Below are positions 47,829 through 58,798 of a stretch of DNA of 64,000 bases, in pieces (positions within the stretch are counted from its first letter, which is position 1; each line of letters opens with the position of its first letter). Source of the DNA: Fictibacillus enclensis. Its GTDB lineage: Bacteria > Bacillota > Bacilli > Bacillales > Fictibacillaceae. Below the pieces are notes generated by a model. It was not told the origin of the DNA, ran no database searches, and saw only the letters and a list, made by a program, of their open reading frames with translations. The stretch is from assembly GCF_001457035.1 (NCBI RefSeq), contig NZ_KQ758618.1:806001-870000 (forward strand), written 5' to 3'. Made by a program: the position numbers and the translations under genes.

Positions 47829-48869
47829 ATGTTTGGTGGATTTTCAAGAGATTTAGGGATTGATTTAGGGACTGCAAACACTCTTGTTTACGTGAAGGGT
47901 AAGGGTGTTGTTGTGCGTGAACCTTCCGTAGTAGCATTGAGAACAGATACAGGGTCAATTGAAGCGGTAGGTAACGCTGCAAAGAACATGATCGGCCGTA
48001 CACCAGGAAATATTGTGGCGGTTCGTCCAATGAAGGATGGGGTTATCGCTGATTTTGAAACAACTGCAACCATGATGAAGTACTTTATCCAGCAGGCACA
48101 GAAAAACCGTTCTGTTTTTGCGAGAAAACCGAATGTCATGGTATGTGTTCCTTCGGGGATTACAGCCGTTGAAAAACGCGCAGTAGAAGATGCGACCAAG
48201 CAAGCAGGAGCCCGCGAAGCCTACACCATTGAAGAGCCTTTTGCGGCTGCAATTGGTGCCGATCTTCCGGTATGGGAACCAACAGGAAGCATGGTAGTGG
48301 ATATTGGTGGAGGTACAACTGAAGTGGCGATCATTTCCCTTGGCGGAATTGTCACAAGCCAATCCATCCGAATTGCCGGAGATGAAATGGATGACGCGAT
48401 CATTCAGTACATTAAGAAAACCTATAATCTTATGATTGGTGAGCGTACAGCTGAAACCCTTAAGCTTGAAATTGGCTCTGCAGGCACAGCTGATGGTATT
48501 GAAAACATGGATATCCGTGGCCGTGACCTTTTGACCGGTTTACCAAAAACCATCACGATTACTGCTGAAGAAGTTTCCAGCGCACTGAGAGATACGGTAA
48601 ACAGCATCATGGAGGCTGTTAAAGTTACACTTGAAAAAACCCCTCCTGAACTGGCTGCCGATATTATGGACCGTGGAATCGTGTTGACTGGAGGAGGAGC
48701 GTTGCTTCGCAACCTGGACAAGGTGATCAGTGAAGAAACTAAGATGCCTGTAATCGTTGCTGAAAACGCTTTGGATTGTGTTGCTGTTGGAACCGGACGT
48801 GCACTTGAAAATCTGCACCTTTTCCGTTCAAAGGCAGGAATTACTTCCCGTTCGAAAACAAAGGTTTAA
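47829..48869 (+). CDS. mreB: Rod shape-determining protein MreB
   Basis: Actin-like ATPase that forms membrane filaments directing side-wall synthesis. The 346-residue product has phosphate 1 ([15 protein letters not shown]), connect 1, phosphate 2 ([19 protein letters not shown]), and the adenosine motif [15 protein letters not shown]. It starts at ATG 47829 after GAAAGGAG. First gene of mreB-mreC-mreD-minC-minD. Confidence 0.98.
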   Translation: MFGGFSRDLGIDLGTANTLVYVKGKGVVVREPSVVALRTDTGSIEAVGNAAKNMIGRTPGNIVAVRPMKDGVIADFETTATMMKYFIQQAQKNRSVFARKPNVMVCVPSGITAVEKRAVEDATKQAGAREAYTIEEPFAAAIGADLPVWEPTGSMVVDIGGGTTEVAIISLGGIVTSQSIRIAGDEMDDAIIQYIKKTYNLMIGERTAETLKLEIGSAGTADGIENMDIRGRDLLTGLPKTITITAEEVSSALRDTVNSIMEAVKVTLEKTPPELAADIMDRGIVLTGGGALLRNLDKVISEETKMPVIVAENALDCVAVGTGRALENLHLFRSKAGITSRSKTKV

Positions 48870-48884
48870 GAAGGTGTTTGGATC

Positions 48885-49760
48885 GTGCCACAATTTTTCT
48901 CGAACAAGCGGCTTATCATTCTTCTTGCGAGTATCATAGTTTTGGTGGCAATGATCGGCTTTTCTATGAAAGATCGCAAGGAATTAAGCTGGCCGGAACA
49001 ATTTTTAAAAGATACGGTTGGCATAAGCCAGTCGCTGTTTTATAAACCCGCTAACTCTATAGCGGGTTTCTTTGAGAACTTATCTGAAATGAAAAATATG
49101 TATTCCGAAAATAAGAAGCTGAAATCAAAGCTCGACGAGTATGCGGAGCTTTCTGTCAGCGTTCAAGATTTAAAACAAAAGAATCGAAGCTTAAAAGGCC
49201 AGTTGGAAAAGGAAGCGGACCTTACTGAATATCAAGTGAAGGAAGCGACCGTGATTGGGAGATCCCCCGACCGCTGGAACAAATTTATTTTTGTGAATCA
49301 AGGCTATAAAGATGGGGTGAAAACGGATATGGCTGTCGTTTCACCGCAAGGCTTTATTGGAAAAGTGACCAGAGTCGCTGCCTTCCATTCTACGGTTCAG
49401 TTGATCAGCGACAATGATCAGAACAACCAAATATCTGCAATCGTAGAAGGAAACAAACGCATTTTTGGTACGATTGAGGGCTATGATTCCAAAAAACAAT
49501 CCTTGTTGTTTAAAGAGATACCTATCAACGCGGCCATTAAAAAAGGGCAGAAGGTGATCTCATCCGGGCTGGGTGAAGCTTTTCCAAGAGGTTTGCTGAT
49601 TGGAACGGTTACTGATATTAAGGCGGATGAAACCGATCATACGAAAATCGCCTATGTTAAACCCGCTGCCGATTTGTATGATCTCAGCCATGTGACAATT
49701 CTTGAACGATCCATGCAGCAGTTGGATAAAAACGAATTTAAAGCAAAGGAGGAAGAATAA
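48885..49760 (+). CDS. mreC: Rod shape-determining protein MreC
   Basis: Extracytoplasmic scaffold of the elongation machinery. It has 291 residues: a single N-terminal membrane helix (about 8-25, RLIILLASIIVLVAMIGF), a coiled coil (about 65-110), and two beta-barrel domains (VIGRSPDRWNKFIFVNQGYKDGV, then GLGEAFPRGLLIGTVTDI). It starts at GTG 48885. Its stop codon shares one base with the mreD start. Confidence 0.96.
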   Translation: MPQFFSNKRLIILLASIIVLVAMIGFSMKDRKELSWPEQFLKDTVGISQSLFYKPANSIAGFFENLSEMKNMYSENKKLKSKLDEYAELSVSVQDLKQKNRSLKGQLEKEADLTEYQVKEATVIGRSPDRWNKFIFVNQGYKDGVKTDMAVVSPQGFIGKVTRVAAFHSTVQLISDNDQNNQISAIVEGNKRIFGTIEGYDSKKQSLLFKEIPINAAIKKGQKVISSGLGEAFPRGLLIGTVTDIKADETDHTKIAYVKPAADLYDLSHVTILERSMQQLDKNEFKAKEEE

Positions 49761-50263
49761 TGAGCAGAATTCTTCTTCCTTTTATCACCTATATTGCATT
49801 TTTAGCGGAAAGCACAGTGATGCAGGTGCTGGCGCCGGAACATTATGGCTGGGATTTTTTAATGATCCCCCATTTTGCGATGGTGCTGATCATTTTGATG
49901 TCCTGCTATTTGAAACCATCGTTTGGTATTGTGTATGGTTTGATTTTCGGGCTGTTCGCGGATTTGATTTATACCGACCTCATTGGGGTATACATGTTTT
50001 CAACCGCGTTGGTTGCCTATTTCATAGCTGTACTGTCCCGCTATCTTTTCAGTAACTTTTTTGTTACGATTTTATTGAGCGTTTTGGGAGTTGCCGGCTT
50101 GGAATTTCTGGTATACGGTTTAAACTCTCTGATCGGGATAGCCGATGTGAAAATGGCTGACTTTTTCTACGACCGGCTTTTGCCGACGTTGATATTAAAT
50201 GCTGTATTTACGATTATCGTTTTTTATCCCTTTGCTAAGCTTCTTAGAAAGATAGAAGGATAA
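49760..50263 (+). CDS. mreD: Rod shape-determining protein MreD
   Basis: Integral membrane partner of MreC, 167 residues with about five hydrophobic segments (for example LLPFITYIAFLAESTVMQVL at the N-terminus, and TLILNAVFTIIVFYPFAKLL at the C-terminus). Start ATG overlaps the mreC stop (TAATG). The sequence is poorly conserved in the family, but context makes the call secure. Confidence 0.95.
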   Translation: MSRILLPFITYIAFLAESTVMQVLAPEHYGWDFLMIPHFAMVLIILMSCYLKPSFGIVYGLIFGLFADLIYTDLIGVYMFSTALVAYFIAVLSRYLFSNFFVTILLSVLGVAGLEFLVYGLNSLIGIADVKMADFFYDRLLPTLILNAVFTIIVFYPFAKLLRKIEG

Positions 50264-50344
50264 AAAAACGCTTTCTGAAAACTGATGGAATGAAAAAAAG
50301 GATTCCACAATAAGTTGTCGAATGAAAGTATGTTGAGGTGAACG

Positions 50345-51025
50345 ATGGCAATGGCACAAAAACTCCAACATAATGTAACCATTAAAGGTACAAAAGACGG
50401 TCTCGTTCTGCTATTGGATGACTTGTGTTCTTTTGAGCACCTTCTCGAAGAGCTGAATGATAAATTATCCGACGATCATGGGCAGTTGCTGAATGGACCG
50501 CTTATTTCAGTCATTGTCAAAACAGGTAACAGATATCTGACCGATCAGCAATCAGGGCTCATCCGCGAAATTATCGGGCAAAAGAAAAATCTCGAAATCA
50601 AGCGGTTTGAAACCAATGTCATTACGGTTGCCGAAGCGGAAGAAATGAAAAAAGAAGCACAAATCATGCGTGTTTCAAAGGTGGTTCGCTCGGGTCAGGT
50701 CCTTAGTGTGCAGGGGGATCTTTTGCTGATTGGCGATGTAAATCCCGGAGGTACAATCGTGGCAACAGGCAACATTTTTGTATTGGGTTCCCTGAAGGGG
50801 ATTGCCCACAGCGGTTCCTCTGGCAACAGGGAAGCCGTTATTGCCGCTTCTGTCATGAAGCCCACCCAGCTCCGAATTGCCGATATGATCAACCGGGCGC
50901 CGGATCATTACCCTGAACATGGGCATGAAATGGAGTGCGCCTTTATTTCCGATGAGGAAGGTCAGATCTTGATTGACCGGATCAGCATCGTACATAAAAT
51001 CAGGCCAGAGCTGAATCGTTTATAG
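50345..51025 (+). CDS. minC: Septum site-determining protein MinC
   Basis: FtsZ-assembly inhibitor that protects the poles from division. The 226-residue protein has an N-terminal FtsZ-inhibitory domain (VTIKGTKDGLVLLLDDLCSFEHLL) and a C-terminal beta-helix that binds MinD (VVRSGQVLSVQGDLLLIGDVNPGGTIVATGNIFVLGSLKGIAHSG). ATG 50345 follows GAGGTGA closely; the ATG at 50351 is an equally possible start. minD follows by 19 bases. Confidence 0.96.
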   Translation: MAMAQKLQHNVTIKGTKDGLVLLLDDLCSFEHLLEELNDKLSDDHGQLLNGPLISVIVKTGNRYLTDQQSGLIREIIGQKKNLEIKRFETNVITVAEAEEMKKEAQIMRVSKVVRSGQVLSVQGDLLLIGDVNPGGTIVATGNIFVLGSLKGIAHSGSSGNREAVIAASVMKPTQLRIADMINRAPDHYPEHGHEMECAFISDEEGQILIDRISIVHKIRPELNRL

Positions 51026-51044
51026 TAAGAAAGGGGAATGAATC

Positions 51045-51839
51045 ATGGGAGAGGCAATAGTCATTACTTCTGGGAAAGGGGGAGTCGGGAAAACCACGAC
51101 TTCTGCAAATATTGGTACATCCCTCGCCCTTTCTGGCAAAAAAGTGTGTCTAGTTGATACAGACATCGGTCTTCGCAATCTTGATGTTCTGATGGGACTT
51201 GAGAACCGGATCATCTATGATTTGGTCGACGTTGTGGAAGAACGCTGCAAGCTTCATCAGGCTCTCATCAAAGACAAGCGGTTTGAATGTTTATTCCTCC
51301 TTCCGGCTGCACAGACCAAAGATAAAAGCTCCGTTCAACCGGAACAAATGAAAAAGATTATCTCGGAATTGAAACAGGATTATGATTATGTCATCATTGA
51401 CTGTCCGGCAGGAATAGAACAAGGATTCAAAAATGCGGTAGCGGGCGCCGACAAATCCATTGTGGTTACCAATCCTGAAATTTCATCGGTACGGGACGCA
51501 GACCGCATCATCGGTCTTCTCGAGCAAGAGGATGTGGAAGCACCGAAACTTATCGTCAACCGTGTACGGAATCACCTGGCCAAGAGCGGGGATATGCTGG
51601 ATGTGGATGAGATTGTGTCCATTCTTGCCATCGAGCTCATCGGTGTTGTGGTGGATGACGAAAATGTAATTAAAGCAGCAAATAAGGGTGAGCCCATTGC
51701 GATGAGTCCGAGCAGCAAGGCTTCCATTGCCTATCGGAACATTGCAAGACGAATCCTTGGGGAATCCGTTCCCCTTTCCACCATAGAAGAGGAAAAAGGA
51801 TTTTTTTCCAAAATCAAAACATTGCTTGGCATGAGATAG
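51045..51839 (+). CDS. minD: Septum site-determining ATPase MinD
   Basis: ParA/MinD-type ATPase that recruits MinC to the membrane. The 264-residue product has the deviant Walker A SGKGGVGKTTTSANIG (about 8-23), DTDIGLRNLDVLMGLENR (switch I), DCPAGIE (Walker B/switch II), and a C-terminal amphipathic membrane-binding helix GFFSKIKTLLGMR. A terminator at 51845-51891 closes the mre-min operon. Confidence 0.98.
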   Translation: MGEAIVITSGKGGVGKTTTSANIGTSLALSGKKVCLVDTDIGLRNLDVLMGLENRIIYDLVDVVEERCKLHQALIKDKRFECLFLLPAAQTKDKSSVQPEQMKKIISELKQDYDYVIIDCPAGIEQGFKNAVAGADKSIVVTNPEISSVRDADRIIGLLEQEDVEAPKLIVNRVRNHLAKSGDMLDVDEIVSILAIELIGVVVDDENVIKAANKGEPIAMSPSSKASIAYRNIARRILGESVPLSTIEEEKGFFSKIKTLLGMR

Positions 51840-51844
51840 ATGAC

Positions 51845-51891
51845 AGCCTTCACACGTGTAAGAAATGGATGACGCGTATGAAGGCTTTTTC
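51845..51891 (+). terminator. Terminator of the mreBCD-minCD operon
   Basis: AGCCTTCA (51845-51852) pairs with TGAAGGCT (51879-51886) around a loop with a secondary ACGTG/CGCGT pairing, then five Ts. Confidence 0.75.
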
Positions 51892-51980
51892 TGTGCATGT
51901 CTGATTTCATGGCGCACAAAAGTCATAAGCCCCCCGGACAAGTCATATGATGTGGTAAACAAGATACGGGGGAATCAGGA

Positions 51981-52730
51981 ATGAGAAATAGCGCAGATGA
52001 AATCCGGCGGAGATATGCAGACAAGATTGCCGGGGAGGAACAGGAACCGTTCAAGACCAGCCTTTACACAGGGCCATCCACTCCGGTTCAGGAGAAAAAG
52101 AAAGGTCCCCGGTTTAACGGTTCATTTTTTTTGTTTCAGCTTATGGCAGGGGTGTGCCTGTTTTTGGGCGCCGGCATTTTGTTTAAAAACGATGGCCAGC
52201 AGGCCGTGAAGGGCCAGGAGATTGTCAAGAAAATGTATCATAATGAATTCCAGTTTGCTGCTGCCCAAAAGTGGTATGAAAATCAGTTTGGTAAACCACT
52301 CGCTTTGCTTCCGGACAAACAGGCTGCGCCGCAAAAAGAGCTTGCGGGCACTGAGAAAACGGACAATTATGCGGTTCCTGCTTCCGGAAAAGTCTACCAA
52401 TCCTTTGAAGCCAATGGAAAAGGAATTATGGTAGAAACGGGAAAATCAATAAACGTGGATACCGTAAAAGAAGGATATGTCACATTTATCGGAAAAAAAG
52501 ACAAACTTGGGAAGACGGTCATCATTCAGCATAGCAATGGTGAGGAATCCTGGTATGGCCACCTCGACAGCATTGATGCGAATGTGAAGCTGTACAGCTA
52601 CATGGAACGAAAAAAACCGCTCGGAAAGGTGTCGCCTAGTGAAGACGGAAAAACAGGAAAGTTTTATTTTGCCATAAAGAAAGGAAACACCTTTGTTGAT
52701 CCGAGCAAGGTGGGCATTCATTTTGAATAA
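51981..52730 (+). CDS. spoIVFA: Stage IV sporulation protein FA
   Basis: Membrane regulator that anchors and inhibits the SpoIVFB protease in the outer forespore membrane. The 249-residue product has a charged N-terminus, one membrane segment (about 49-68, FFLFQLMAGVCLFLGAGILF), and a C-terminal M23/LytM-like domain (YVTFIGKKDKLGKTVIIQHSNGEESWYGHLD) without the full metal-ligand set. It starts at ATG 51981 after GGAATCAGGA. It overlaps spoIVFB by 8 bp, so the pair is coupled. Confidence 0.94.
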   Translation: MRNSADEIRRRYADKIAGEEQEPFKTSLYTGPSTPVQEKKKGPRFNGSFFLFQLMAGVCLFLGAGILFKNDGQQAVKGQEIVKKMYHNEFQFAAAQKWYENQFGKPLALLPDKQAAPQKELAGTEKTDNYAVPASGKVYQSFEANGKGIMVETGKSINVDTVKEGYVTFIGKKDKLGKTVIIQHSNGEESWYGHLDSIDANVKLYSYMERKKPLGKVSPSEDGKTGKFYFAIKKGNTFVDPSKVGIHFE

Positions 52731-53580
52731 TGCATTTCTTCAGTTTTTGGCCAAAATACGGATCAATCCGCTCTTCTGGCTGACCATCGGACTTTCTATT
52801 ATAACTGGTCACTTCAGGGAAATCCTGTTGCTGTTTTTCGCAGTGTTTATTCATGAGATGGGTCATTATGCGGCGGCCCATCTTTTTCAATGGCGTGTTA
52901 AAAAGATTGAACTATTCCCTTTTGGAGGGGTGGCGGAAGTGGAAGAGCATGGAAACCGACGGTTCTCCGAGGAGATTATTGTGACCATCTCTGGCCCCAT
53001 CCAGCATCTGTGGCTGATGGCTGCTGCTTATCTTGCTTTGCAACTGGGGTGGTGGGATTCAACAAGCTGTGACTGGTTCATGAAGATGAACCTTACTCTT
53101 TTAGTATTTAATTTGCTGCCGATTTGGCCGCTTGATGGCGGGAAGCTCATTTTTATTGCAGCGACCAGCATTTTTCCATTTAAAAAAGCGCATACTGTAT
53201 TTTTACTATGCTCCTTTTCCATGCTTCTCATCTTATTCCTTTCCTTCCTTCCAAGAGACCCATTTCATCTCAATTTGTGGATTATAGCGATCTTTTTGGG
53301 GGTATCCCATTATATTGAATGGAACCGGAGACCCTATGTTTTTCTACGATTCTTGATGACCCGGTCAGAGGGGAAGGGGGATAAAGCATTGACCACGCCC
53401 ATTCATGTTTCGCCCGATGCCGAACTATATGATGTTATCAGCCTTTTTCGCAAAGGAGTCCGTCATTTTATCGTGATTCAAACAAACGAAAAGAACAGAG
53501 TGGTCGAAGAAAAGCTTGTGTTGAACACCTTTTTTTCCTCCAATCAGGTCAGATGTGCAATCGGCCATCTTTTTCGTTAA
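52723..53580 (+). CDS. spoIVFB: Intramembrane metalloprotease SpoIVFB (pro-SigK processing)
   Basis: Site-2-type protease that cleaves pro-SigK in the mother cell. It has 285 residues and about six membrane segments. HEMGH (H44-E45-H48) and NLLPIWPLDGG (N130, D138) give the zinc site, and a C-terminal CBS-like domain (about 225-285) is retained. I chose TTG 52723 since AAGGTGG (52707-52713) is well placed and the start MNNAFLQFLAKIRINPLFW aligns with the known family start; an upstream TTG in frame has no site. Confidence 0.93.
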   Translation: MNNAFLQFLAKIRINPLFWLTIGLSIITGHFREILLLFFAVFIHEMGHYAAAHLFQWRVKKIELFPFGGVAEVEEHGNRRFSEEIIVTISGPIQHLWLMAAAYLALQLGWWDSTSCDWFMKMNLTLLVFNLLPIWPLDGGKLIFIAATSIFPFKKAHTVFLLCSFSMLLILFLSFLPRDPFHLNLWIIAIFLGVSHYIEWNRRPYVFLRFLMTRSEGKGDKALTTPIHVSPDAELYDVISLFRKGVRHFIVIQTNEKNRVVEEKLVLNTFFSSNQVRCAIGHLFR

Positions 53581-53618
53581 AATGAAAAGCATCAGTGATG
53601 TTAGTGAGGATAATGTAT

Positions 53619-55109
53619 ATGAAGAAAATTATCATAAATGCCGTCACCCAAATGAAACGGATAGCGGTCATTGAAAATGGGAAAGTCGCAGAATTGCAGA
53701 TGGAAGCAGTAGCGGGTCTTCCTGTACCCGGCAGCATCTACAAAGGCAGAGTTAAGCGTGTTCTGCCTGGCATGCAGGCGGCCTTTGTGGATATCGGCTC
53801 AACCAAAAATGGATTCATTCATCGTGATGATCTTTTATCTTATCAGCAGTCCCGGCTGTCTCCTGAAGAAAAGAAGGGTATGACTATCAGCTCTTTTGTC
53901 CAGGAAGGAGAGGAACTGATCGTACAAATCGTGAAAGAAGAAACGGATTCCAAGGGAGCCAGGCTGACCGGAATGCTTTCCATTCCAGGATCGCGCCTGG
54001 TTTTCTTGCCGAATGCGTCACACATTGGCGTTTCGAAAAAAATGAGCCGCAATGAAAAGGAAAAGTGGCGCCTGTATGGCCAAACCCTGGTCAGGGGAGA
54101 AGATGGTCTCATTTTCCGTACATCATGCGCAGGCCAACCAGACGAAGAAATTGAGGCCGAGTTTAGGGGGCTCATTGAACGTCATCGCCAGGTTGAAAAC
54201 TCGGCTGAACAAAAAGAAGCGCCGGCTCTCCTGCATGATGAAGCCGATTACCTGAATAAACTGATCCGTGATCACGGGTATGACGAAACGCTGGAAATTG
54301 TGATTGACGATGGTGCAGAGTTTAGAAGATTGCTGATGCTAGCCAAGCCATTTCCGTCTCTGCAAAAGAAAATCATCCTGTACAGCGGCAAAGAAAACAT
54401 CTTTTCTTACTACGGTGCGGAAACCACTTGGGAAAAGGCCCTCCGGCCACATGTCTGGCTGAAAAATGGAGGTTCGTTACGGATCGATTACACGGAAGCG
54501 ATGACAGTGATTGATGTTAACACCGATAAGTTCACCGGAAAGGCGAGCCGAAGGGAAACCGTCCTGCAAACCAATCATCAAGCGGCAGAAGAAATTGCCA
54601 AGCAATTAAGGCTGCGCAATATATCAGGCATGATTGTGATCGACTTTATAACAATGGCAGAAGCGGAAGACCAAAAAAGGGTGGAAGAATGGCTGAAAAG
54701 GGCGCTGCAGGCAGACAGGATAACCACCGTGATTCATGGCTTTACCCGTATGGGTGTATTTGAAATGACCCGAAAAAAAGAAAGACAGTCCCTTCACCAT
54801 GCTTTAACGGAACCCTGCGGTGTCTGCCAGGAGTCCGGAAGAGTGCTTTCGGCCAAAACGGTCGCGAATCAGGCCGAGATTGCGTTAAGAGAGTACAGGT
54901 ATATGGATGAGGAAGCGTTATGGATTGAAGCGACTGCTGATGTTTTGTATCACTTAAAGGGTCTGCATGATGAAAATTTGCACCAGCTTGAGTCCAAGCT
55001 TTCCTTTGTCATTTTTTTAACAGAGTTCCGTGAAAAACAAACCGCTCCGTCTTTTACGATTCGGCATATCGGTTCGGCGGAAGATATACAGCAAAGAATC
55101 AAAAGATAA
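53619..55109 (+). CDS. rng: Ribonuclease E/G family protein
   Basis: Endoribonuclease of 496 residues. Order: an S1 RNA-binding domain (about 30-120, GSIYKGRVKRVLPGMQAAFVDIGSTKNGFIH), an RNase-H-like part, the DNase I-like catalytic domain with the metal aspartates in TVIDVNTDKFTGK and MIVIDFITMAE, and the Zn-link EPCGVCQESGR. Of several near ATGs, 53619 is 8 nt after GTGAGGA (53604-53610) and starts MKKIIINAVTQMKRIAV. B. subtilis lacks this family at this place and uses RNase Y; it is known in some other Bacillaceae. It lies between spoIVFB and rplU. Confidence 0.93.
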   Translation: MKKIIINAVTQMKRIAVIENGKVAELQMEAVAGLPVPGSIYKGRVKRVLPGMQAAFVDIGSTKNGFIHRDDLLSYQQSRLSPEEKKGMTISSFVQEGEELIVQIVKEETDSKGARLTGMLSIPGSRLVFLPNASHIGVSKKMSRNEKEKWRLYGQTLVRGEDGLIFRTSCAGQPDEEIEAEFRGLIERHRQVENSAEQKEAPALLHDEADYLNKLIRDHGYDETLEIVIDDGAEFRRLLMLAKPFPSLQKKIILYSGKENIFSYYGAETTWEKALRPHVWLKNGGSLRIDYTEAMTVIDVNTDKFTGKASRRETVLQTNHQAAEEIAKQLRLRNISGMIVIDFITMAEAEDQKRVEEWLKRALQADRITTVIHGFTRMGVFEMTRKKERQSLHHALTEPCGVCQESGRVLSAKTVANQAEIALREYRYMDEEALWIEATADVLYHLKGLHDENLHQLESKLSFVIFLTEFREKQTAPSFTIRHIGSAEDIQQRIKR

Positions 55110-55110
55110 A

Positions 55111-55140
55111 TTGACACAGGTGTATCGCACATGGTATGAT
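55111..55140 (+). promoter_or_regulatory. SigA promoter of rplU-prp-rpmA
   Basis: TTGACA at 55111-55116, an 18-bp spacer and TATGAT at 55135-55140, immediately before the L21 leader. Confidence 0.85.
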
Positions 55141-55147
55141 TCTTCTG

Positions 55148-55241
55148 TTAGTTTATTGGAGCACCCGCTCCAACCGCACAGGAACAGGTTTCCAAGCTTT
55201 ACATAAAGCACCTGTGATGGCGAGTCTGAGTTTACAAGGAG
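55148..55241 (+). ncRNA. Ribosomal protein L21 leader
   Basis: The sequence between the promoter and rplU carries the features of the Firmicute L21 leader: GTTTATTGGAGC, GGAGC/GCTCC hairpin, AACAGGTTTC, CACCTGTGATGGCGAG and an end close to the ribosome site. It is thought to bind L21 or another operon product to give feedback control. I identified it by remembered consensus, not by model search. Confidence 0.75.
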
Positions 55242-55250
55242 GTGCACGTG

Positions 55251-55559
55251 ATGTACGCAATTATTCAAACTGGTGGTAAACAAGTAAGAGTTGAAGAAGG
55301 TCAAGCGATCTATGTTGAAAAGCTTGATGTGGAAGCTGGCGATGTAGTAACATTTGAGGATGTTCTTATGGTTGGTGGAGACAGCCTGAAGGTAGGAGCT
55401 CCTTTGCTAGATGGAGTAACTGTAACAGGTAAAGTTGAAAAACATGGCCGCGGACAAAAAGTGATCGTTTACAAGTTTAAAGCAAAAAAGAACTACCGTC
55501 GTAAACAAGGTCACCGTCAGCCTTACACTAAAGTAGTTATCGACAAAATCAACGGTTAA
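55251..55559 (+). CDS. rplU: 50S ribosomal protein L21
   Basis: The 102-residue protein begins [25 protein letters not shown] and ends with the basic [25 protein letters not shown] 55251 follows AAGGAGGTG; the in-frame GTG nine bases upstream lies in that site. First gene of rplU-prp-rpmA, controlled by the L21 leader. Confidence 0.98.
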   Translation: MYAIIQTGGKQVRVEEGQAIYVEKLDVEAGDVVTFEDVLMVGGDSLKVGAPLLDGVTVTGKVEKHGRGQKVIVYKFKAKKNYRRKQGHRQPYTKVVIDKING

Positions 55560-55564
55560 TTCCC

Positions 55565-55903
55565 ATGATTAAGGTAACCATTTACCGGGATGAACGGAAA
55601 AGCATTACATCGTTTTCCATGAGTGGACATGCCGATTCAGGGCCGTACGGACAGGATCTTGTTTGTGCCGGCGCATCTGCAGTTTCATTTGGGGCGATCA
55701 ATGCGGTGGAAGTTCTGTGCTCCGTTACACCTGATGTGGAAACACATGAGGATGGGGGCTATCTGATTTTTCGCACACCGGATCATCTTGAAGACCATAT
55801 CCATGAAAAAGTACAGCTTCTTCTGGAAGGTATGGTTGTTTCCTTACAAACAATCGAAAACGACTATGGTCGATTTATTTCTTTGCAGGAAAAGCAGGCG
55901 TAA
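55565..55903 (+). CDS. prp: Ribosomal-processing cysteine protease Prp (YsxB)
   Basis: Protease that removes the N-terminal extension of L27. The 112-residue protein has the catalytic histidine H22 in [20 protein letters not shown] and cysteine C34 in the same stretch, exactly at the positions known for the family. It lies between rplU and rpmA, five bases after the former. Its substrate site is present in the following gene. Confidence 0.96.
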   Translation: MIKVTIYRDERKSITSFSMSGHADSGPYGQDLVCAGASAVSFGAINAVEVLCSVTPDVETHEDGGYLIFRTPDHLEDHIHEKVQLLLEGMVVSLQTIENDYGRFISLQEKQA

Positions 55904-55944
55904 TGCAGGCTTACTGTAAAACACCGAATGAGGAGGTGGGACGA

Positions 55945-56235
55945 ATGCTAAAATTAAACCTTCAATACTTTGCTTCCAAAAAGGGAGTAGGTAGCACAAA
56001 GAACGGTCGTGATTCCATCTCTAAGCGCCTTGGTGCTAAGAGAGCGGATGGCCAATTGGTAACAGGAGGATCTATTCTTTACCGTCAGCGCGGTACGAAA
56101 ATCTATCCTGGTACAAACGTAGGCCGCGGTGGAGATGACACTCTTTTTGCGAAAGTGGACGGAGTTGTTCGTTTTGAGCGTCTTGGACGTGACCGCAAAC
56201 AAGTAAGTGTATACCCAGTCGCAAACGAAGCGTAA
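55945..56235 (+). CDS. rpmA: 50S ribosomal protein L27, with Prp-cleaved extension
   Basis: The 96-residue L27 protein begins [30 protein letters not shown] is the Firmicute N-terminal extension removed by Prp before the mature SKKGVG end reaches the peptidyl-transferase centre. ATG 55945 follows GAGGAGGTGGG; the frame extends upstream without support. A terminator follows at 56243. Confidence 0.98.
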   Translation: MLKLNLQYFASKKGVGSTKNGRDSISKRLGAKRADGQLVTGGSILYRQRGTKIYPGTNVGRGGDDTLFAKVDGVVRFERLGRDRKQVSVYPVANEA

Positions 56236-56242
56236 GAAGATA

Positions 56243-56275
56243 GCTCTAACCGGGTTGGTTAGAGCTTTTTCTTTT
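56243..56275 (+). terminator. Terminator of the rplU operon
   Basis: GCTCTAAC (56243-56250) pairs with GTTAGAGC (56258-56265), loop CGGGTTG, then TTTTTCTTTTG. Confidence 0.9.
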
Positions 56276-56356
56276 GTTTACAAGGTTGTGCAACCGGGAA
56301 ATTTAGGTTAAACTGCCAGTGAAGCAGGGAAAGACACGTTAACAGGAGTGCAATGT

Positions 56357-58210
<1,854 letters not shown>

Positions 58211-58211
<1 letters not shown>

Positions 58212-58239
58212 ACTGCTGTACAAGCAGTCTGTTTTTTTG
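58211..58239 (+). terminator. Terminator of obg
   Basis: AGACTGCT (58211-58218) pairs with AGCAGTCT (58224-58231), loop GTACA, then GTTTTTTT. The last base of the obg stop codon begins the stem. Confidence 0.88.
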
Positions 58240-58314
58240 TCTTTATGACATAGACATTTTGCAGTACCTTTGGATATACTGAGGGAAAGACCTGTTTTGG
58301 AGGTTATCGTACAT

Positions 58315-58758
58315 ATGAAGGAAAGGCAGTATTACATGGTAAGGGAAGACGTTCTCTCAGAATCCATGCAAAAAACACTTGAAGCCAAGTCTCTTTTGGA
58401 CCGGGGCAAAGTAAAAACGGTGGCAGAAGCAGCGGAAAAAGTAGGTTTAAGCCGGAGTGCGTTTTATAAGTACAGAGACGGAATTTTTCCGTTTCATACG
58501 ATGATTAAGGAAAAGATTATAACCCTTTCTCTAAATCTCGAAGACCGGTCAGGAGCGCTTTCAAGCCTGTTGACCATTGTGGCATCGGTTGGCTGTAACG
58601 TTCTGACCATCAATCAGACCATTCCTCTTCAAGGAAGAGCCAATGTCACCTTAACGATTGAAACGAATGGGCTGCGCGGTGAGATCAACGAGCTGCTTGC
58701 CACGCTAAACCGGATGGAAGCTGTAGAAAGTGTGGAAGTGATTGGAACAGGTGCATAA
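58315..58758 (+). CDS. pheB: ACT domain-containing protein PheB
   Basis: The 147-residue protein has an N-terminal helix-turn-helix-like region ([26 protein letters not shown], about 42-67) and a C-terminal ACT domain ([29 protein letters not shown]), which suggests amino-acid binding and regulation. ATG 58315 gives [17 protein letters not shown], the family start; GGAGG lies 11 nt upstream. In B. subtilis pheA (prephenate dehydratase) follows pheB; here the next gene is the convergent niaR, so PheB has no catalytic partner at this locus. Confidence 0.92.
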   Translation: MKERQYYMVREDVLSESMQKTLEAKSLLDRGKVKTVAEAAEKVGLSRSAFYKYRDGIFPFHTMIKEKIITLSLNLEDRSGALSSLLTIVASVGCNVLTINQTIPLQGRANVTLTIETNGLRGEINELLATLNRMEAVESVEVIGTGA

Positions 58759-58796
58759 AAAAAGAGAGTTGTTTAACAAAACAGCTCTCTTTTTTT
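58757..58796. terminator. Bidirectional terminator between pheB and niaR
   Basis: AAAAAAAGAGAG (58757-58768) pairs with CTCTCTTTTTTT (58785-58796); it has a T run on each strand and ends 3 bases before the niaR stop. Confidence 0.9.
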
Positions 58797-58798
58797 GG

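Noticed and set aside
51943-51970. SigE-like promoter (TCATATG with GATACGGG) before spoIVFA
   Set aside because: The start would fall near 51977, removing the ribosome site of the gene that starts at 51981.
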